Origin: Candidatus Gottesmanbacteria bacterium GW2011_GWA2_43_14 | GTDB taxonomy: Bacteria > Patescibacteriota > Microgenomatia > 2-02-FULL-39-11 | Assembly: GCA_000999095.1 (NCBI GenBank) | Contig: LCFP01000018.1 | Span: 1-41,907 of the forward strand | Direction: 5' to 3' | DNA: 41,907 nucleotides | Part shown: piece after piece, positions 16,704 through 23,753 of the stretch | How the letters are laid out: the number at the start of each line of letters is the position of its first letter | How positions within the stretch are numbered: the stretch's first letter is position 1 | Notes under the pieces: generated by a model | Database searches by the model: none | What the model saw: the letters and a program-made list of their open reading frames with translations, nothing else | What the model was told of the DNA's origin: nothing | Translations under genes and position numbers: made by a program

Positions 16704-17647
16704 AGCTGGTTTTTTTCGGTTCTTCGCGATATTGCCTGCCTGTAGTGAAATCCTTGGCGGATAATTTTGAGCTTAAACTTATCGCCGCTAAAGACAACAA
16801 ATCGCCGGTAGCCAATTTTGCCCGGCAAAACAGCCTGCCTTTCGTTTATGCCCAAACCCGCGCGGATTTATTAAGTTTCGGGAAAAAAATAAGGGAAATA
16901 GCGCCAATACTGCTTGTTGTGGCCGATTTCGGACTGATTATTCCTAAAGAAATTTTTTCCCTGCCTGATAAAGGCACTGTTAATATTCACTTTTCCAGGC
17001 TGCCGGAATTGCGCGGAGCCTCGCCGGTTCAATACACCATCCTGGCCGGTGAAAATAAAGCCTGGATTACTTTCCAGCAAATGGCCGAAGGATTGGACAG
17101 CGGCAGTGTGATTTTTCTGGAGCATTTACCGCTTTCCGGAGATGAAAGAACTGATGAGCTTTATACCCGACTCTTTACCCGAACAGCCGCCCTGGCGCCG
17201 CAGGTTTTAAAAGACTATCTGTCGGGAAAAATAAAGACCAGACCCCAGGACCACAGCCTGGCAACCTTTACCAAAATACTCAACCGCAAGGACGGTTTCA
17301 TCCCCTGGGATATTTTTATTTTTGCTTCTTTGGGACAGTCCGCCCCGCCGGAAAAAGAAAAGACTGCCTTCAATTTTGCCTTGAGACGTTCCGCCTCCCT
17401 GGCGGAAGCTGTCGAACGGACAGTCCGCGCGCTCCATCCGTGGCCGGGAGTCTGGACGGAAATAGATCTCAACGGCCGGAAAAGACGGTTAAAAATCATC
17501 GAAGGAGTACATGCCGGAGGCAAATTTGTACCGCGGAAAGTCCAGCTTGAGGGAAAAAAACCCGTTACCTGGAAGCAGTTCCTGGAAGGTTACGGTGACA
17601 GCTTGCCTTCGACCTCATCCATGGCCTGGAAAAGCTCCTTGAAGTAA
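16700..17647 (+). CDS. fmt: Methionyl-tRNA formyltransferase
   Basis: The 315-residue enzyme formylates initiator Met-tRNA, the counterpart of deformylase next door. The catalytic Asn-His pair is in NIHFSRLPELRGASPVQ (the family usually has N-HPS-LP-RGA), and the catalytic Asp is in AEGLDSGSVIF. The C-terminal OB-fold-like domain includes RALHPWPGVWTEI. The substitution of Phe after His for the usual Pro is mild. The ATG overlaps the def stop by 4 nt. The last 58 nt overlap a convergent gene on the other strand. Confidence 0.96.
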   Translation: MKLVFFGSSRYCLPVVKSLADNFELKLIAAKDNKSPVANFARQNSLPFVYAQTRADLLSFGKKIREIAPILLVVADFGLIIPKEIFSLPDKGTVNIHFSRLPELRGASPVQYTILAGENKAWITFQQMAEGLDSGSVIFLEHLPLSGDERTDELYTRLFTRTAALAPQVLKDYLSGKIKTRPQDHSLATFTKILNRKDGFIPWDIFIFASLGQSAPPEKEKTAFNFALRRSASLAEAVERTVRALHPWPGVWTEIDLNGRKRRLKIIEGVHAGGKFVPRKVQLEGKKPVTWKQFLEGYGDSLPSTSSMAWKSSLK

Positions 17648-17943
17648 AGGGTGGCGATTTCCGGAGCCTGCTCTTTGACCCTGTCCGTCAATTCCTTGAT
17701 GGTAAAAACCGGAGCCAGCAGAAGCATTCTCAAGTTTTTCAGCCCGTCAAGTTCCAGGTACTCTTCAAATTTTTTCAGCACCTTGATTTTCACCGTGTTG
17801 ACCACCCATGATTCGACATCACGGCGGGCATGAGGCGTCAATAGGGACAACTGCTTCTGCAGTTTTTCCCCGGCTAAGAGATTTACAGGTTTATCCATAT
17901 AAGGCATAACGATATTACCCGATTTAGTGGGATAAAATACCAT
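17590..17943 (-). CDS. Hypothetical helical protein, antisense-overlapping the fmt 3' end
   Basis: A protein of up to 117 residues, predicted all-helical and soluble, with no motif I recognise. In-frame ATGs at 17907 and 17898 (MDKPVNLLAGEKL) are more plausible starts because a TAATAT box lies just upstream of them. If real, its last 19 codons lie opposite the fmt C-terminus, which is unusual but possible in a compact genome. The frame has normal amino-acid composition with clear amphipathic helices (VNTVKIKVLKKFEEYLEL), which argues for a real gene. Confidence 0.6.
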   Translation of the reverse strand: MVFYPTKSGNIVMPYMDKPVNLLAGEKLQKQLSLLTPHARRDVESWVVNTVKIKVLKKFEEYLELDGLKNLRMLLLAPVFTIKELTDRVKEQAPEIATLYFKELFQAMDEVEGKLSP

Positions 17944-17992
17944 AAATGGACAAATTTTGCAAGAATTATGGAAACCTGAATCGAGTAATCCT

Positions 17993-18373
17993 TCAGTAAG
18001 GATTTACAGATTGAAATCCCCGAATGAAACTGAAATGCTTTTTATTATGGGTAATAAGAGGTTCACCTATGCTTATGGCCGTTGCGGCAATCAATGAATC
18101 ATTGATGCTGATACCGTGGGAATGCCTGTAATCTTTAAAGATTGACTCAGCTTTGGCGGAAATCTCGTCATTGATCTGAATGATCGTGATGTCGAACAAT
18201 CCGAATAAATGCTTTTGGAGGACCGCTATATCACGCTTTGATTTCAGACCGTCTATAAGTTCCAGCTCAACAATTACCGAGGTTTTTACGGCCGTCTGAT
18301 GGCTTTCAAAAAAACTGACAGCGTCATCTCTTCCGCGAAGAAAATCAACGAAGATATTTGTATCAACGAACAT
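17993..18373 (-). CDS. vapC: VapC-type PIN-domain toxin
   Basis: A 126-residue PIN domain with the expected acidic residues: Asp4 in FVDTNIFVDF, Glu in VIVELELIDG, Asp in GISINDSLIAATA, and a late LITHNKKHF segment. VapC toxins are Mg-dependent endoribonucleases that cleave tRNA or rRNA when released from antitoxin. The start overlaps the antitoxin gene by 11 nt, the usual coupled arrangement. Only the cognate target is unknown. Confidence 0.92.
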   Translation of the reverse strand: MFVDTNIFVDFLRGRDDAVSFFESHQTAVKTSVIVELELIDGLKSKRDIAVLQKHLFGLFDITIIQINDEISAKAESIFKDYRHSHGISINDSLIAATAISIGEPLITHNKKHFSFIRGFQSVNPY

Positions 18374-18656
18374 ACCTTCTCTGGGTTCTCTCCCTCAAAT
18401 AATCAGCTACGTCTGTGGAGCTTTTATTTTTCCATTTGTCCTCATTCCAGATACCCTTTATTTTTCCGGCAGTTTCGGCCGCCATTTTTATTTCCTTTCT
18501 GCTTACCTTCTTTTTCTCCGTTTTGACATCTGCTTTGACTATTTTAACCATGGGAATGCCCCCTTTGGTTATAAGGAATATCTTTGAATTTAAAAATACG
18601 TCTTCGATGAGTTTAGGCAGATTTTCCCTGGCTTTCGTTATGCTGACAGACTTCAT
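18363..18656 (-). CDS. Phd/YefM-like antitoxin partner of VapC
   Basis: From the ATG at 18656 the protein has 97 residues. The N-terminus MKSVSITKARENLPKLIEDV is the Phd/YefM DNA-binding fold signature (S-x-x-x-A-R-x-x-L), followed by FLITKGGIPMVKIV. The C-terminal part is charged and disordered-looking, as expected for the toxin-wrapping tail. A frame upstream of this ATG exists but would cover the promoter. The antitoxin should neutralise the overlapping VapC and repress its own operon. Confidence 0.85.
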   Translation of the reverse strand: MKSVSITKARENLPKLIEDVFLNSKIFLITKGGIPMVKIVKADVKTEKKKVSRKEIKMAAETAGKIKGIWNEDKWKNKSSTDVADYLRERTQRRYVR

Positions 18657-18666
18657 TCTGTACAAT

Positions 18667-18695
18667 AATGTACATAATATTATGTTGTCTGTCAA
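18667..18695 (-). promoter_or_regulatory. Promoter and palindromic operator of the VapC/Phd-like operon
   Basis: On the minus strand TTGACA (18690-18695) and TACATT (18667-18672) are separated by 17 nt. Inside the spacer lies a perfect 14-bp palindrome ACATAATATTATGT (18672-18685), and next to it TGTACA-ATAA-TGTACA (18660-18675). Antitoxin binding there would block RNA polymerase, the standard autoregulation of such operons. The ATG is 10 nt after the -10 box. Confidence 0.7.
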
Positions 18696-18708
18696 GAACT
18701 CTCAGCGG

Positions 18709-19548
18709 TTATCCGAAGGTGAAAGCGAAGATGGAGGCGCCGTCATCAGGAAAATCCAGCTGCAGCAGGTGTTGTCCCTTTTCTTCCAGATTGACAAGCT
18801 CATAAAGCATCGGCCTGGTGACGCTCAACTGAGGTTGTTCCCTGCCGTCAAGCTTTATGCCGATTTTGTTTTCCCTGCCTTCGGCCGGATGGATGACCAG
18901 GTAAACTTTTGAACCGTAAAAATTCAGGACAAGGGAAGATCCGGCGAAAGCTCTGGAGTATTCCTCGGAAACCAGAAAGCGGCCGTTATAGGCAAAATGA
19001 TGAAGCGGCAAATTATCCTTGGATTTGTAGACATTGGTACCGCCGGTTAATTTTTTGTCGCTGAAAAACCTCTCCGCCCTGCTGTTTCCGAGGTAAGTTT
19101 CTGGAGTCTGATTGCCTCTGGGAGTCTGATCAGGGAGCTCACCCCCATTTTCACCGAGACTGACCCCTGTTTCTTCGATAAGACTCCGGATGGCCTCTTC
19201 CGTTTCCTCATATTTGCCTTCGCCGAAATGGTAATAACGCAGGTTACCGCGGCCGTCTATGAGGTATTTTGCCGGCCAGTAATGATTATTGTATGCCCTC
19301 CAGGTGCCGTAATCATTATCCTGGGCAACCGGGTAGGTAATTTTATACTGACTAATGGCCATTTCGACATTTTTTCTGTCCTTTTCAAATTCAAACTCGG
19401 GAGTATGCACTCCTATAACCGTAAAATTGCTATCCTTGTACTTTTCGTGCCAGGATGTCACATGAGGCAAAGTGCGAATACAGTTGATGCAGGTATAGGT
19501 CCAGAAATCGATAAGGACCACCTTGCCCTGTAGGTCCGATAAACTCAA
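18709..19548 (-). CDS. DipZ-type thioredoxin-like protein with C-terminal beta domain
   Basis: The 279-residue frame starts at a TTG. The thioredoxin-like domain has the CINC active site in WTYTCINCIRTLPH and GVHTPEFEFEKD, both typical of DipZ/TlpA proteins. A C-terminal domain (about 170-279) is beta-rich, as in the DipZ carbohydrate-binding-module-like end. Homology clearly extends upstream of the TTG (VPDFTGINSWLNSDAL) to about 19590, with no start codon, and runs into the CcdA gene in another frame. This suggests one DipZ fusion split by a frameshift. It would carry electrons across the membrane to reduce external thiols. No signal peptide is present, supporting the fusion idea. Confidence 0.85.
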   Translation of the reverse strand: MSLSDLQGKVVLIDFWTYTCINCIRTLPHVTSWHEKYKDSNFTVIGVHTPEFEFEKDRKNVEMAISQYKITYPVAQDNDYGTWRAYNNHYWPAKYLIDGRGNLRYYHFGEGKYEETEEAIRSLIEETGVSLGENGGELPDQTPRGNQTPETYLGNSRAERFFSDKKLTGGTNVYKSKDNLPLHHFAYNGRFLVSEEYSRAFAGSSLVLNFYGSKVYLVIHPAEGRENKIGIKLDGREQPQLSVTRPMLYELVNLEEKGQHLLQLDFPDDGASIFAFTFG

Positions 19549-19570
19549 AGCATCTGAATTCAGCCAGCTG

Positions 19571-20338
19571 TTAATGCCCGTAAAATCCGGTACCTTTCAA
19601 TTTTGACAGCTGTTCGGAAACAGACTTATTGCCTTCCAGATTAAACAGAAAAGTCGAATATGAAGGAAACGCGTCCAAAAGATTGACCTGGAGGACTTTA
19701 TCGTAATTGGTATAGATGGACAGGGCAGTCAGGATAATCACCAGACCGAAAAATTGCCGTATTCGGCCCGTATATCTGTTTAACAGACGGCTTTTTTCGA
19801 TCAGGAGATTGCCCCCATATGAAAAAAAGAAAAGCGGAATGGATAATCCCGCCACATAAAAAATCGTCACTAAAATTATGCCTGAATTGACCGCCCTGGT
19901 TGAGGCCAAGGTGGCGATTGTCGCCAATATCGGACCGGCACAGGGAGACCAGACAATACCAAGTGATGCACCGGTGACAAAGCCCGACAAAAAGGAATTG
20001 CCTTCCTTTCTCTTGCCTCCGGCTTTAGAACTTACTTTTGAAACCATTGCTTCCAGCCTGGCTGAAAATGCCGGCACCAGAAGCGACAAGCCGAGAATCA
20101 GCAGAATAACTACGGCCACAAACCTCAAAATATCCGGATCAAAGCCCAACAGGCTGACCAGGTAGGAAATGGTCAGAGTCAGAACGGCAAAACTGACGGC
20201 GACACCGACCGTGATACCCAATGATTTGGCTTTACCTCCCCGGGATGCGGATAAAATGATCGGCAGAAGCGGCCAGATACAGGGCGCCAGAATGGTGACC
20301 AGACCTGAAATGAAGGCAAAGATGAGGAGGACCGGCAT
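19571..20338 (-). CDS. ccdA: CcdA/DsbD-type transmembrane thiol-electron carrier (DipZ N-terminal half)
   Basis: A 255-residue membrane protein with six to seven helices. It has the paired redox Cys motifs of CcdA: LAPCIWPLLP near residue 19 and WSPCAGPILA near 132. The family passes electrons from cytoplasmic thioredoxin to periplasmic or extracellular partners. The last residues before the stop (KGTGFYGH) are out of frame with the conserved linker that continues into the thioredoxin-like gene. The stop is therefore probably caused by a +1/-2 slip. The cysteine-rich secreted proteins in this window are plausible clients. Confidence 0.9.
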   Translation of the reverse strand: MPVLLIFAFISGLVTILAPCIWPLLPIILSASRGGKAKSLGITVGVAVSFAVLTLTISYLVSLLGFDPDILRFVAVVILLILGLSLLVPAFSARLEAMVSKVSSKAGGKRKEGNSFLSGFVTGASLGIVWSPCAGPILATIATLASTRAVNSGIILVTIFYVAGLSIPLFFFSYGGNLLIEKSRLLNRYTGRIRQFFGLVIILTALSIYTNYDKVLQVNLLDAFPSYSTFLFNLEGNKSVSEQLSKLKGTGFYGH

Positions 20339-20372
20339 CAGATTTTATGCTGAAGGAATTCGACTGTGTTTT

Positions 20373-20585
20373 TCATTTTCCGGAGCGTTTGATATGAAAA
20401 AGATCTTCAACCTTGATTTTGAAATGTCTGGCCAGCTTCATGGCCAACAGGACTGAAGGAGTGTAATTCCCTTTTTCGATGGCAATGATGGTTTGGCGGG
20501 AAACGCCGACGGCTTTGGCCAGTTGTTCCTGGGTCAGACGCTTGTCAGTGCGGAATTTATAAACGAAATTGATGACTTTGGCCAT
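20373..20585 (-). CDS. XRE-family (Cro/CI-type) helix-turn-helix regulator
   Basis: A 70-residue single-domain DNA-binding protein. The HTH spans LTQEQLAKAVGVSRQTIIAI at about 18-37, followed by EKGNYTPSVLLAMKLARHF. It belongs to the short XRE class (YozG/'helix-turn-helix transcriptional regulator') often paired with membrane proteins. It lies 34 nt upstream of ccdA on the same strand and may regulate that operon; the target is inferred only from position. Confidence 0.92.
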   Translation of the reverse strand: MAKVINFVYKFRTDKRLTQEQLAKAVGVSRQTIIAIEKGNYTPSVLLAMKLARHFKIKVEDLFHIKRSGK

Positions 20586-20663
20586 ATTAATATATTTATA
20601 GGCGTCTATCTATTTATTCGGTAATAGAATATTACAACACCAAAAATCCTAAGTCAAGATTGT

Positions 20664-20691
20664 TTGACAGTTCTTACAATTCTCTTACAAT
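20664..20691 (+). promoter_or_regulatory. Promoter of the candidate structured RNA
   Basis: TTGACA (20664-20669) and TACAAT (20686-20691) are separated by 16 nt on the plus strand. The predicted start is near 20698, just before the hairpin unit. No protein-coding frame of note follows on this strand, so the promoter points at a non-coding transcript. Confidence 0.65.
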
Positions 20692-20698
20692 TCAAAAT

Positions 20699-20849
20699 TT
20701 TCCCCAAAAAAATAGGGATGGATATGTGGATCAAAAGATGCCTTGCGGCTGTCAATTGAGCGGACGCATGAAGCGCCCGAGTACAGCTTCACAGCGTACC
20801 GGACTCCATGTCCGCATATCCATCCCCGGGCTCTTCGCCCTATTTATTT
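20699..20849 (+). ncRNA. Candidate structured small RNA (about 150 nt)
   Basis: A closing stem GGGATGGATATGTGGA (20715-20730) pairs with TCCGCATATCCATCCC (20811-20826): 16 bp with one U-G pair. On the opposite strand that position would be an A-C mismatch, so the plus strand is the likely RNA. Inside is a long hairpin: CGG/CCG, ACGC/GCGT and GAAGC/GCTTC around 20761-20801, with the 11-nt loop GCCCGAGTACA. A small hairpin GCC-TTGC-GGC (20740-20749) and GGAC-TCCAT-GTCC (20801-20813) are also possible, the last competing with the closing stem. A promoter precedes it and a terminator follows. It lacks the SRP RNA tetraloop signature and the tmRNA ends. I could not assign it to a known family. Confidence 0.65.
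20828..20849 (+). terminator. Terminator of the candidate structured RNA
   Basis: GGGC-TCTTC-GCCC (20828-20840) is followed by TATTTATTT. The stem is short but GC-only and directly abuts the closing stem of the RNA, as expected for the end of a small RNA gene. Confidence 0.6.
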
Positions 20850-20892
20850 CACCTTTTTCAACTTGGCATTCTTTTGAGTTAACTGGCGCGGT

Positions 20893-21573
20893 TTACGGCA
20901 TGAACGGAGCTATGAGTTCCGTTATGGCCCGGATAAACTCCATTGCCCGGCGCTCGCCAAGGTGCTTCTGGAAATCGGCGAGTTGGCTAACCAGCCAGGA
21001 CATGAAGTCTTCGGGGTTACAAGGGTCCGGTCCCGGAAACGGGACCAGAGGAATGTTATTCAGAAAACCCTTGTAGTCGCAACCGTATTCGGCTGCTTCC
21101 CAAGTTGCCGAAAACGATATCCCCGGCATTTTCAAACTCAATTCACCCCCCTCGGGTTTAAACATAGAAGGAACCGAAACTGAAAGGTTCTCACGAACCC
21201 ATGCCTGAATCCCTTCAATGCCATTGACTACCGCGATAGCGGTGCCCTCCACCACCTCTGGTTCTGTAGTAATCGTGTAGAGCACTACTCCTGCTCCAAC
21301 AACGATTACACCCCATGGATTCGCAACATCCACTCCAGCAATTACCCATGATTGATCAGAGTTTTCACTGTAGTTCTTGAGCCACTCCAGTGTTGGCTCT
21401 TCAAGGATGGACGTCAGTTCTTCTTCAGGGGCGATCTGTACGTCAGGGGCAACATCGGCCGGGGCCGAGGCTTCGGGGGCTGGGGCGGGGTCGCCAGAGA
21501 CGGGTGCACAAGCGGCAAAAAACATCGTGCTTGTCACCAGCAAAACAATTACTTTCCAAATCTTTTTCTTCAT
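20893..21573 (-). CDS. Putative lipoprotein, unknown function
   Basis: A 226-residue protein with a basic start (MKKKIWK), hydrophobic core and lipobox MFFAAC (Cys about residue 21), so it is probably lipid-anchored. A Pro/Ala-rich spacer follows (PAPAPEASAPADVAPD). A hydrophobic stretch near 90-105 (WGVIVVGAGVVLYTI) could be a second membrane segment or a buried strand. The C-terminal half has three Cys and no domain I recognise. The plus-strand small RNA lies just beyond its 3' end, so the two transcripts converge. Confidence 0.7.
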   Translation of the reverse strand: MKKKIWKVIVLLVTSTMFFAACAPVSGDPAPAPEASAPADVAPDVQIAPEEELTSILEEPTLEWLKNYSENSDQSWVIAGVDVANPWGVIVVGAGVVLYTITTEPEVVEGTAIAVVNGIEGIQAWVRENLSVSVPSMFKPEGGELSLKMPGISFSATWEAAEYGCDYKGFLNNIPLVPFPGPDPCNPEDFMSWLVSQLADFQKHLGERRAMEFIRAITELIAPFMP

Positions 21574-21641
21574 TTCCTTTTTTCCCTTTCTTTTTTCTTG
21601 TCTTGTGCCAAGTTGTTAAGGTGCTAGGTGATCAGTGGAAT

Positions 21642-21686
21642 TTTCTCCGCATGGAACAAGCTTCGCTATTCTGAAGCTTATGCAGA
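21642..21686. repeat. Imperfect inverted repeat with AAGCTTC/GAAGCTT core
   Basis: GCAT-n5-AAGCTTC-n8-GAAGCTT-ATGC gives an 11-bp interrupted stem, extended by TTTTCT/AGAAAA on the outside. It lies upstream of the lipoprotein gene. On the minus strand it follows GGG-A-T8 (21698-21709), a weak 3-bp terminator-like element (complement of 21698-21719). It may be an operator or a terminator hairpin; nothing else is seen between 21574 and 21813. Confidence 0.5.
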
Positions 21687-21813
21687 AAAACCACTCCAAA
21701 AAAAATCCCTTCAGCGGGGCCGATGAGATTTTGGGGCATTATAGCAGACTAAATGATAAATTACTATAAGATAGTTTTAAGAGGTGTCAATTCCCCACCA
21801 GACTGAAATGTTT

Positions 21814-22011
21814 TTAGTTTGGATTCTGGGGACCGGGGGTAGGCGCCTCATCTCCGGTTATGCTTCCCGGATGCTGGTCAGATCCCGCATCGCTGTCGCC
21901 GTTGGTACCTCCTGCCGGAGGTTCATCACTCAATGGTATAAATGATTCTATCTGACCATGTATTGGTCCAATTATAGGATATCCACTGCCCGGAATTTCT
22001 TTTAAAGTCAT
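21814..22011 (-). CDS. Short acidic hypothetical protein
   Basis: A 65-residue frame, hydrophilic and rich in Gly, Pro, Asp and Ser (DEPPAGGTNGDSDAGSDQ), with no hydrophobic segment and no known motif. Its GC content is higher than that of the very AT-rich flank upstream, which supports coding. It could also be the degraded end of a larger gene. No function can be given. Confidence 0.35.
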   Translation of the reverse strand: MTLKEIPGSGYPIIGPIHGQIESFIPLSDEPPAGGTNGDSDAGSDQHPGSITGDEAPTPGPQNPN

Positions 22012-22023
22012 ATAGTCATTATT

Positions 22024-22076
22024 ATCTCTTTTTATTTGTTTATTTATAGGATATTAATATAAGAAAAAAAAGAGAT
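22024..22076. repeat. AT-rich inverted repeat in the gap before the nucleotidyltransferase pair
   Basis: ATCTCTTTTT (22024-22033) is the exact complement of AAAAAGAGAT (22067-22076), separated by 33 nt of AT-rich DNA. The 22012-22169 gap is about 85% A+T, unlike the surrounding genes. It could be a bidirectional terminator or a border of the transferred nucleotidyltransferase module. Confidence 0.5.
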
Positions 22077-22128
22077 CAAATCTTATATATATAGGATTCA
22101 CAAAATAAATATAAATTTTAGTTTATTA

Positions 22129-22156
22129 TTGTCTTTCTATACTTCTCTGTTAAAAT
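22129..22156 (+). promoter_or_regulatory. Candidate promoter of the AbiEii-type pair
   Basis: TTGTCT (22129-22134) and TAAAAT (22151-22156) are 16 nt apart, and the -10 lies 13 nt before the ATG at 22170. Spacing and direction are good; the hexamers are imperfect. Confidence 0.45.
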
Positions 22157-22169
22157 ATTAAATAAGAAT

Positions 22170-22409
22170 ATGGCTTTATTTTGGGATTATAATGCCACAG
22201 AATTGAGAAAAACCGAGTCCGGCAGGATAAAGATCCTGGAACGAATGATTAATTACGGCCCGGGCAAGGAAAAAATAAGTCTGGCCGATGTAAAAAAATA
22301 CTGGAACAAACTGGACCTTTACGAACCGCAAAAACATTTACTCGAGCTTCTGATATGGAAAAAATGTCTGTCCTCACACACCACCAAAAACTCATTTTCG
22401 ATAAAATAA
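22170..22409 (+). CDS. Small partner (antitoxin-like) of the AbiEii-type nucleotidyltransferase
   Basis: A 79-residue protein beginning MALFWDYNATELRKTESGRIKILERMINYG. This opening resembles the small DUF6922-like proteins often found just upstream of AbiEii/COG2253 nucleotidyltransferases in candidate-phylum genomes (family name from memory). It overlaps the downstream gene by 55 nt in another frame, so the two are co-translated. A role as antitoxin is inferred from the arrangement. The last ten residues are encoded within the overlap and may be poorly constrained. Confidence 0.75.
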   Translation: MALFWDYNATELRKTESGRIKILERMINYGPGKEKISLADVKKYWNKLDLYEPQKHLLELLIWKKCLSSHTTKNSFSIK

Positions 22410-23014
22410 ACAATTCGGATTTTATAACCTCGAACTTTTATTTTACCGGAGGCACTGCTTTATCTGAATTTTATTTACAACACCGTTATTCCGAAGATTT
22501 GGATTTTTTTTCAGAAAAAGAATTTGATATACAGCAGGTTAGAATTGAAATCAGCAAATGGGCAACTGATTCGGGATTTACTTACAAATCACAGCATCAA
22601 GGTTTTGTACACATATTTATCCTGAATTTTAATGATAAAACACGTTTAAAGCTCGATTTCGGCCATTACCCTCATAAAAGGATTGTAAAGGGAATTTATT
22701 TTCAAAGAATAGCTGTCGACAGCCTGCTAGATATTGCCGTTAACAAATTTTCAGCTTTCCATCAAAGAAGCACCTCCAAGGATCTTGTCGACTTATATTA
22801 TTTACTTAAAAAATTCACAATCTGGGATTTAATGGAAGGGGCCAGAGTCAAATTTAATTTAGAAACAGATCCCTGGATTTTAAGTTCTGATTTGGCGTTT
22901 GCAGTTGAAAAAATTATAGGACTTCCCAGAATGATTAAACACTTATCTGCGGTTCAATTGAAAAATTATTTCAGGAATCTGGCAATTCAGCTCGGGAAAA
23001 AATCAACGCTCTGA
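22355..23014 (+). CDS. AbiEii/COG2253-type nucleotidyltransferase (toxin-like)
   Basis: A 219-residue protein with the DNA-polymerase-beta-like nucleotidyltransferase signature FYFTGGTALSEFYLQHRYSE followed by DLDFFS, where GG and the two Asp form the active site. A later LKLDFGHYP supplies the third Asp region, and FQRIAVDSLLDIAVNKFSAFHQR with RSTSKDLVDLYYLL is conserved in the family. AbiEii toxins act in type IV toxin-antitoxin or phage-abortive systems by transferring nucleotides to RNA. An alternative ATG four codons in (MSVLTHH) is possible. Confidence 0.9.
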   Translation: MEKMSVLTHHQKLIFDKINNSDFITSNFYFTGGTALSEFYLQHRYSEDLDFFSEKEFDIQQVRIEISKWATDSGFTYKSQHQGFVHIFILNFNDKTRLKLDFGHYPHKRIVKGIYFQRIAVDSLLDIAVNKFSAFHQRSTSKDLVDLYYLLKKFTIWDLMEGARVKFNLETDPWILSSDLAFAVEKIIGLPRMIKHLSAVQLKNYFRNLAIQLGKKSTL

Positions 23015-23052
23015 TTCCGCTTTCCTGCAAAAAATCCCGGACCGGCAGAATA

Positions 23053-23481
23053 TTAATGATATTTTTCGATTGGGATAACAATGATGTCTTTTTGTTTTTT
23101 CTGGTGTTTAGGATTATCCGTAACCAGTTTCGACTTCAGATATTTTGCCAACACCATAAACGAAGCATCGTAGTAAGTAATGGAATATTCTTTCGCTAAT
23201 TCTCCTGCGTCCAGCGCCATATCTTCATCCATTTGAGAATAATTAATAGGCAGAGCAAATAAGAGTGAAATAGCGGCGGATGTAGTAATCTTATCCATAT
23301 TCTTATAAATTAAGGCATTCCCAACTTCATATTTGGCTAATTCCAATGTATAGAGCGAAATTTTTCCTGCCTGTCTGTCTTTTAGCAATTTGTCCGCTTG
23401 CTTAAGATGCTTTTCATTATCACTGTTTAACCATTTAACGATAACCGATGAATCGACAACTACAGGAACTGCATTTTTCAT
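23053..23481 (-). CDS. vapC: VapC-type PIN-domain toxin (second pair)
   Basis: A 142-residue PIN domain: Asp9 in PVVVDSSVIVKWL, Glu in LAKYEVGNALIY, and Asp in YSITYYDASFMVLAKYL. The late KLVTDNPKH segment also fits. As with other VapC proteins it should be an endoribonuclease held by its antitoxin. The start overlaps the AbrB-like antitoxin gene by 4 nt. It is unrelated in detail to the VapC at 17993, so the two pairs are independent acquisitions. Confidence 0.92.
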   Translation of the reverse strand: MKNAVPVVVDSSVIVKWLNSDNEKHLKQADKLLKDRQAGKISLYTLELAKYEVGNALIYKNMDKITTSAAISLLFALPINYSQMDEDMALDAGELAKEYSITYYDASFMVLAKYLKSKLVTDNPKHQKKQKDIIVIPIEKYH

Positions 23482-23753
23482 ATTCTTCCGGCGCGGTCTG
23501 AAGCAATAAAGGAAGATAAATTACCTTTTTTACCGCTGAAATGCCTGATTAAGGTAATTTGCTGCCATAATTTACGCCAATTTAAACCATCTCCTTCTTT
23601 TATTCTTAAAGGAGTAATTTTTATTTCCTCAATTCCCTCAATTAAAGTCACGGGTGTTCCCTCTCTTAACCAGAAAGTTTTTTTCCTGAGATTATCAGGA
23701 ACAGTTATCTGACCTCTGGCTCTGACTGTGACGGAAAATTGTTTATTATTCAT
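23478..23753 (-). CDS. vapB: AbrB/MazE-like antitoxin (VapB)
   Basis: A 91-residue protein with an N-terminal AbrB/SpoVT swapped-hairpin domain (VRARGQITVPDNLRKKTFWLREGTPV), the usual DNA-binding half of VapB antitoxins. The C-terminal tail should bind the toxin. It is immediately upstream of, and overlaps, the PIN-domain gene. Confidence 0.9.
   Translation of the reverse strand: MNNKQFSVTVRARGQITVPDNLRKKTFWLREGTPVTLIEGIEEIKITPLRIKEGDGLNWRKLWQQITLIRHFSGKKGNLSSFIASDRAGRI

Noticed and set aside
20715..20826. The long inverted repeat considered as ends of a MITE or miniature transposon.
   Set aside because: No target-site duplication is visible and the promoter, inner hairpins and terminator fit an RNA gene better. 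A MITE cannot be fully excluded without copies elsewhere.
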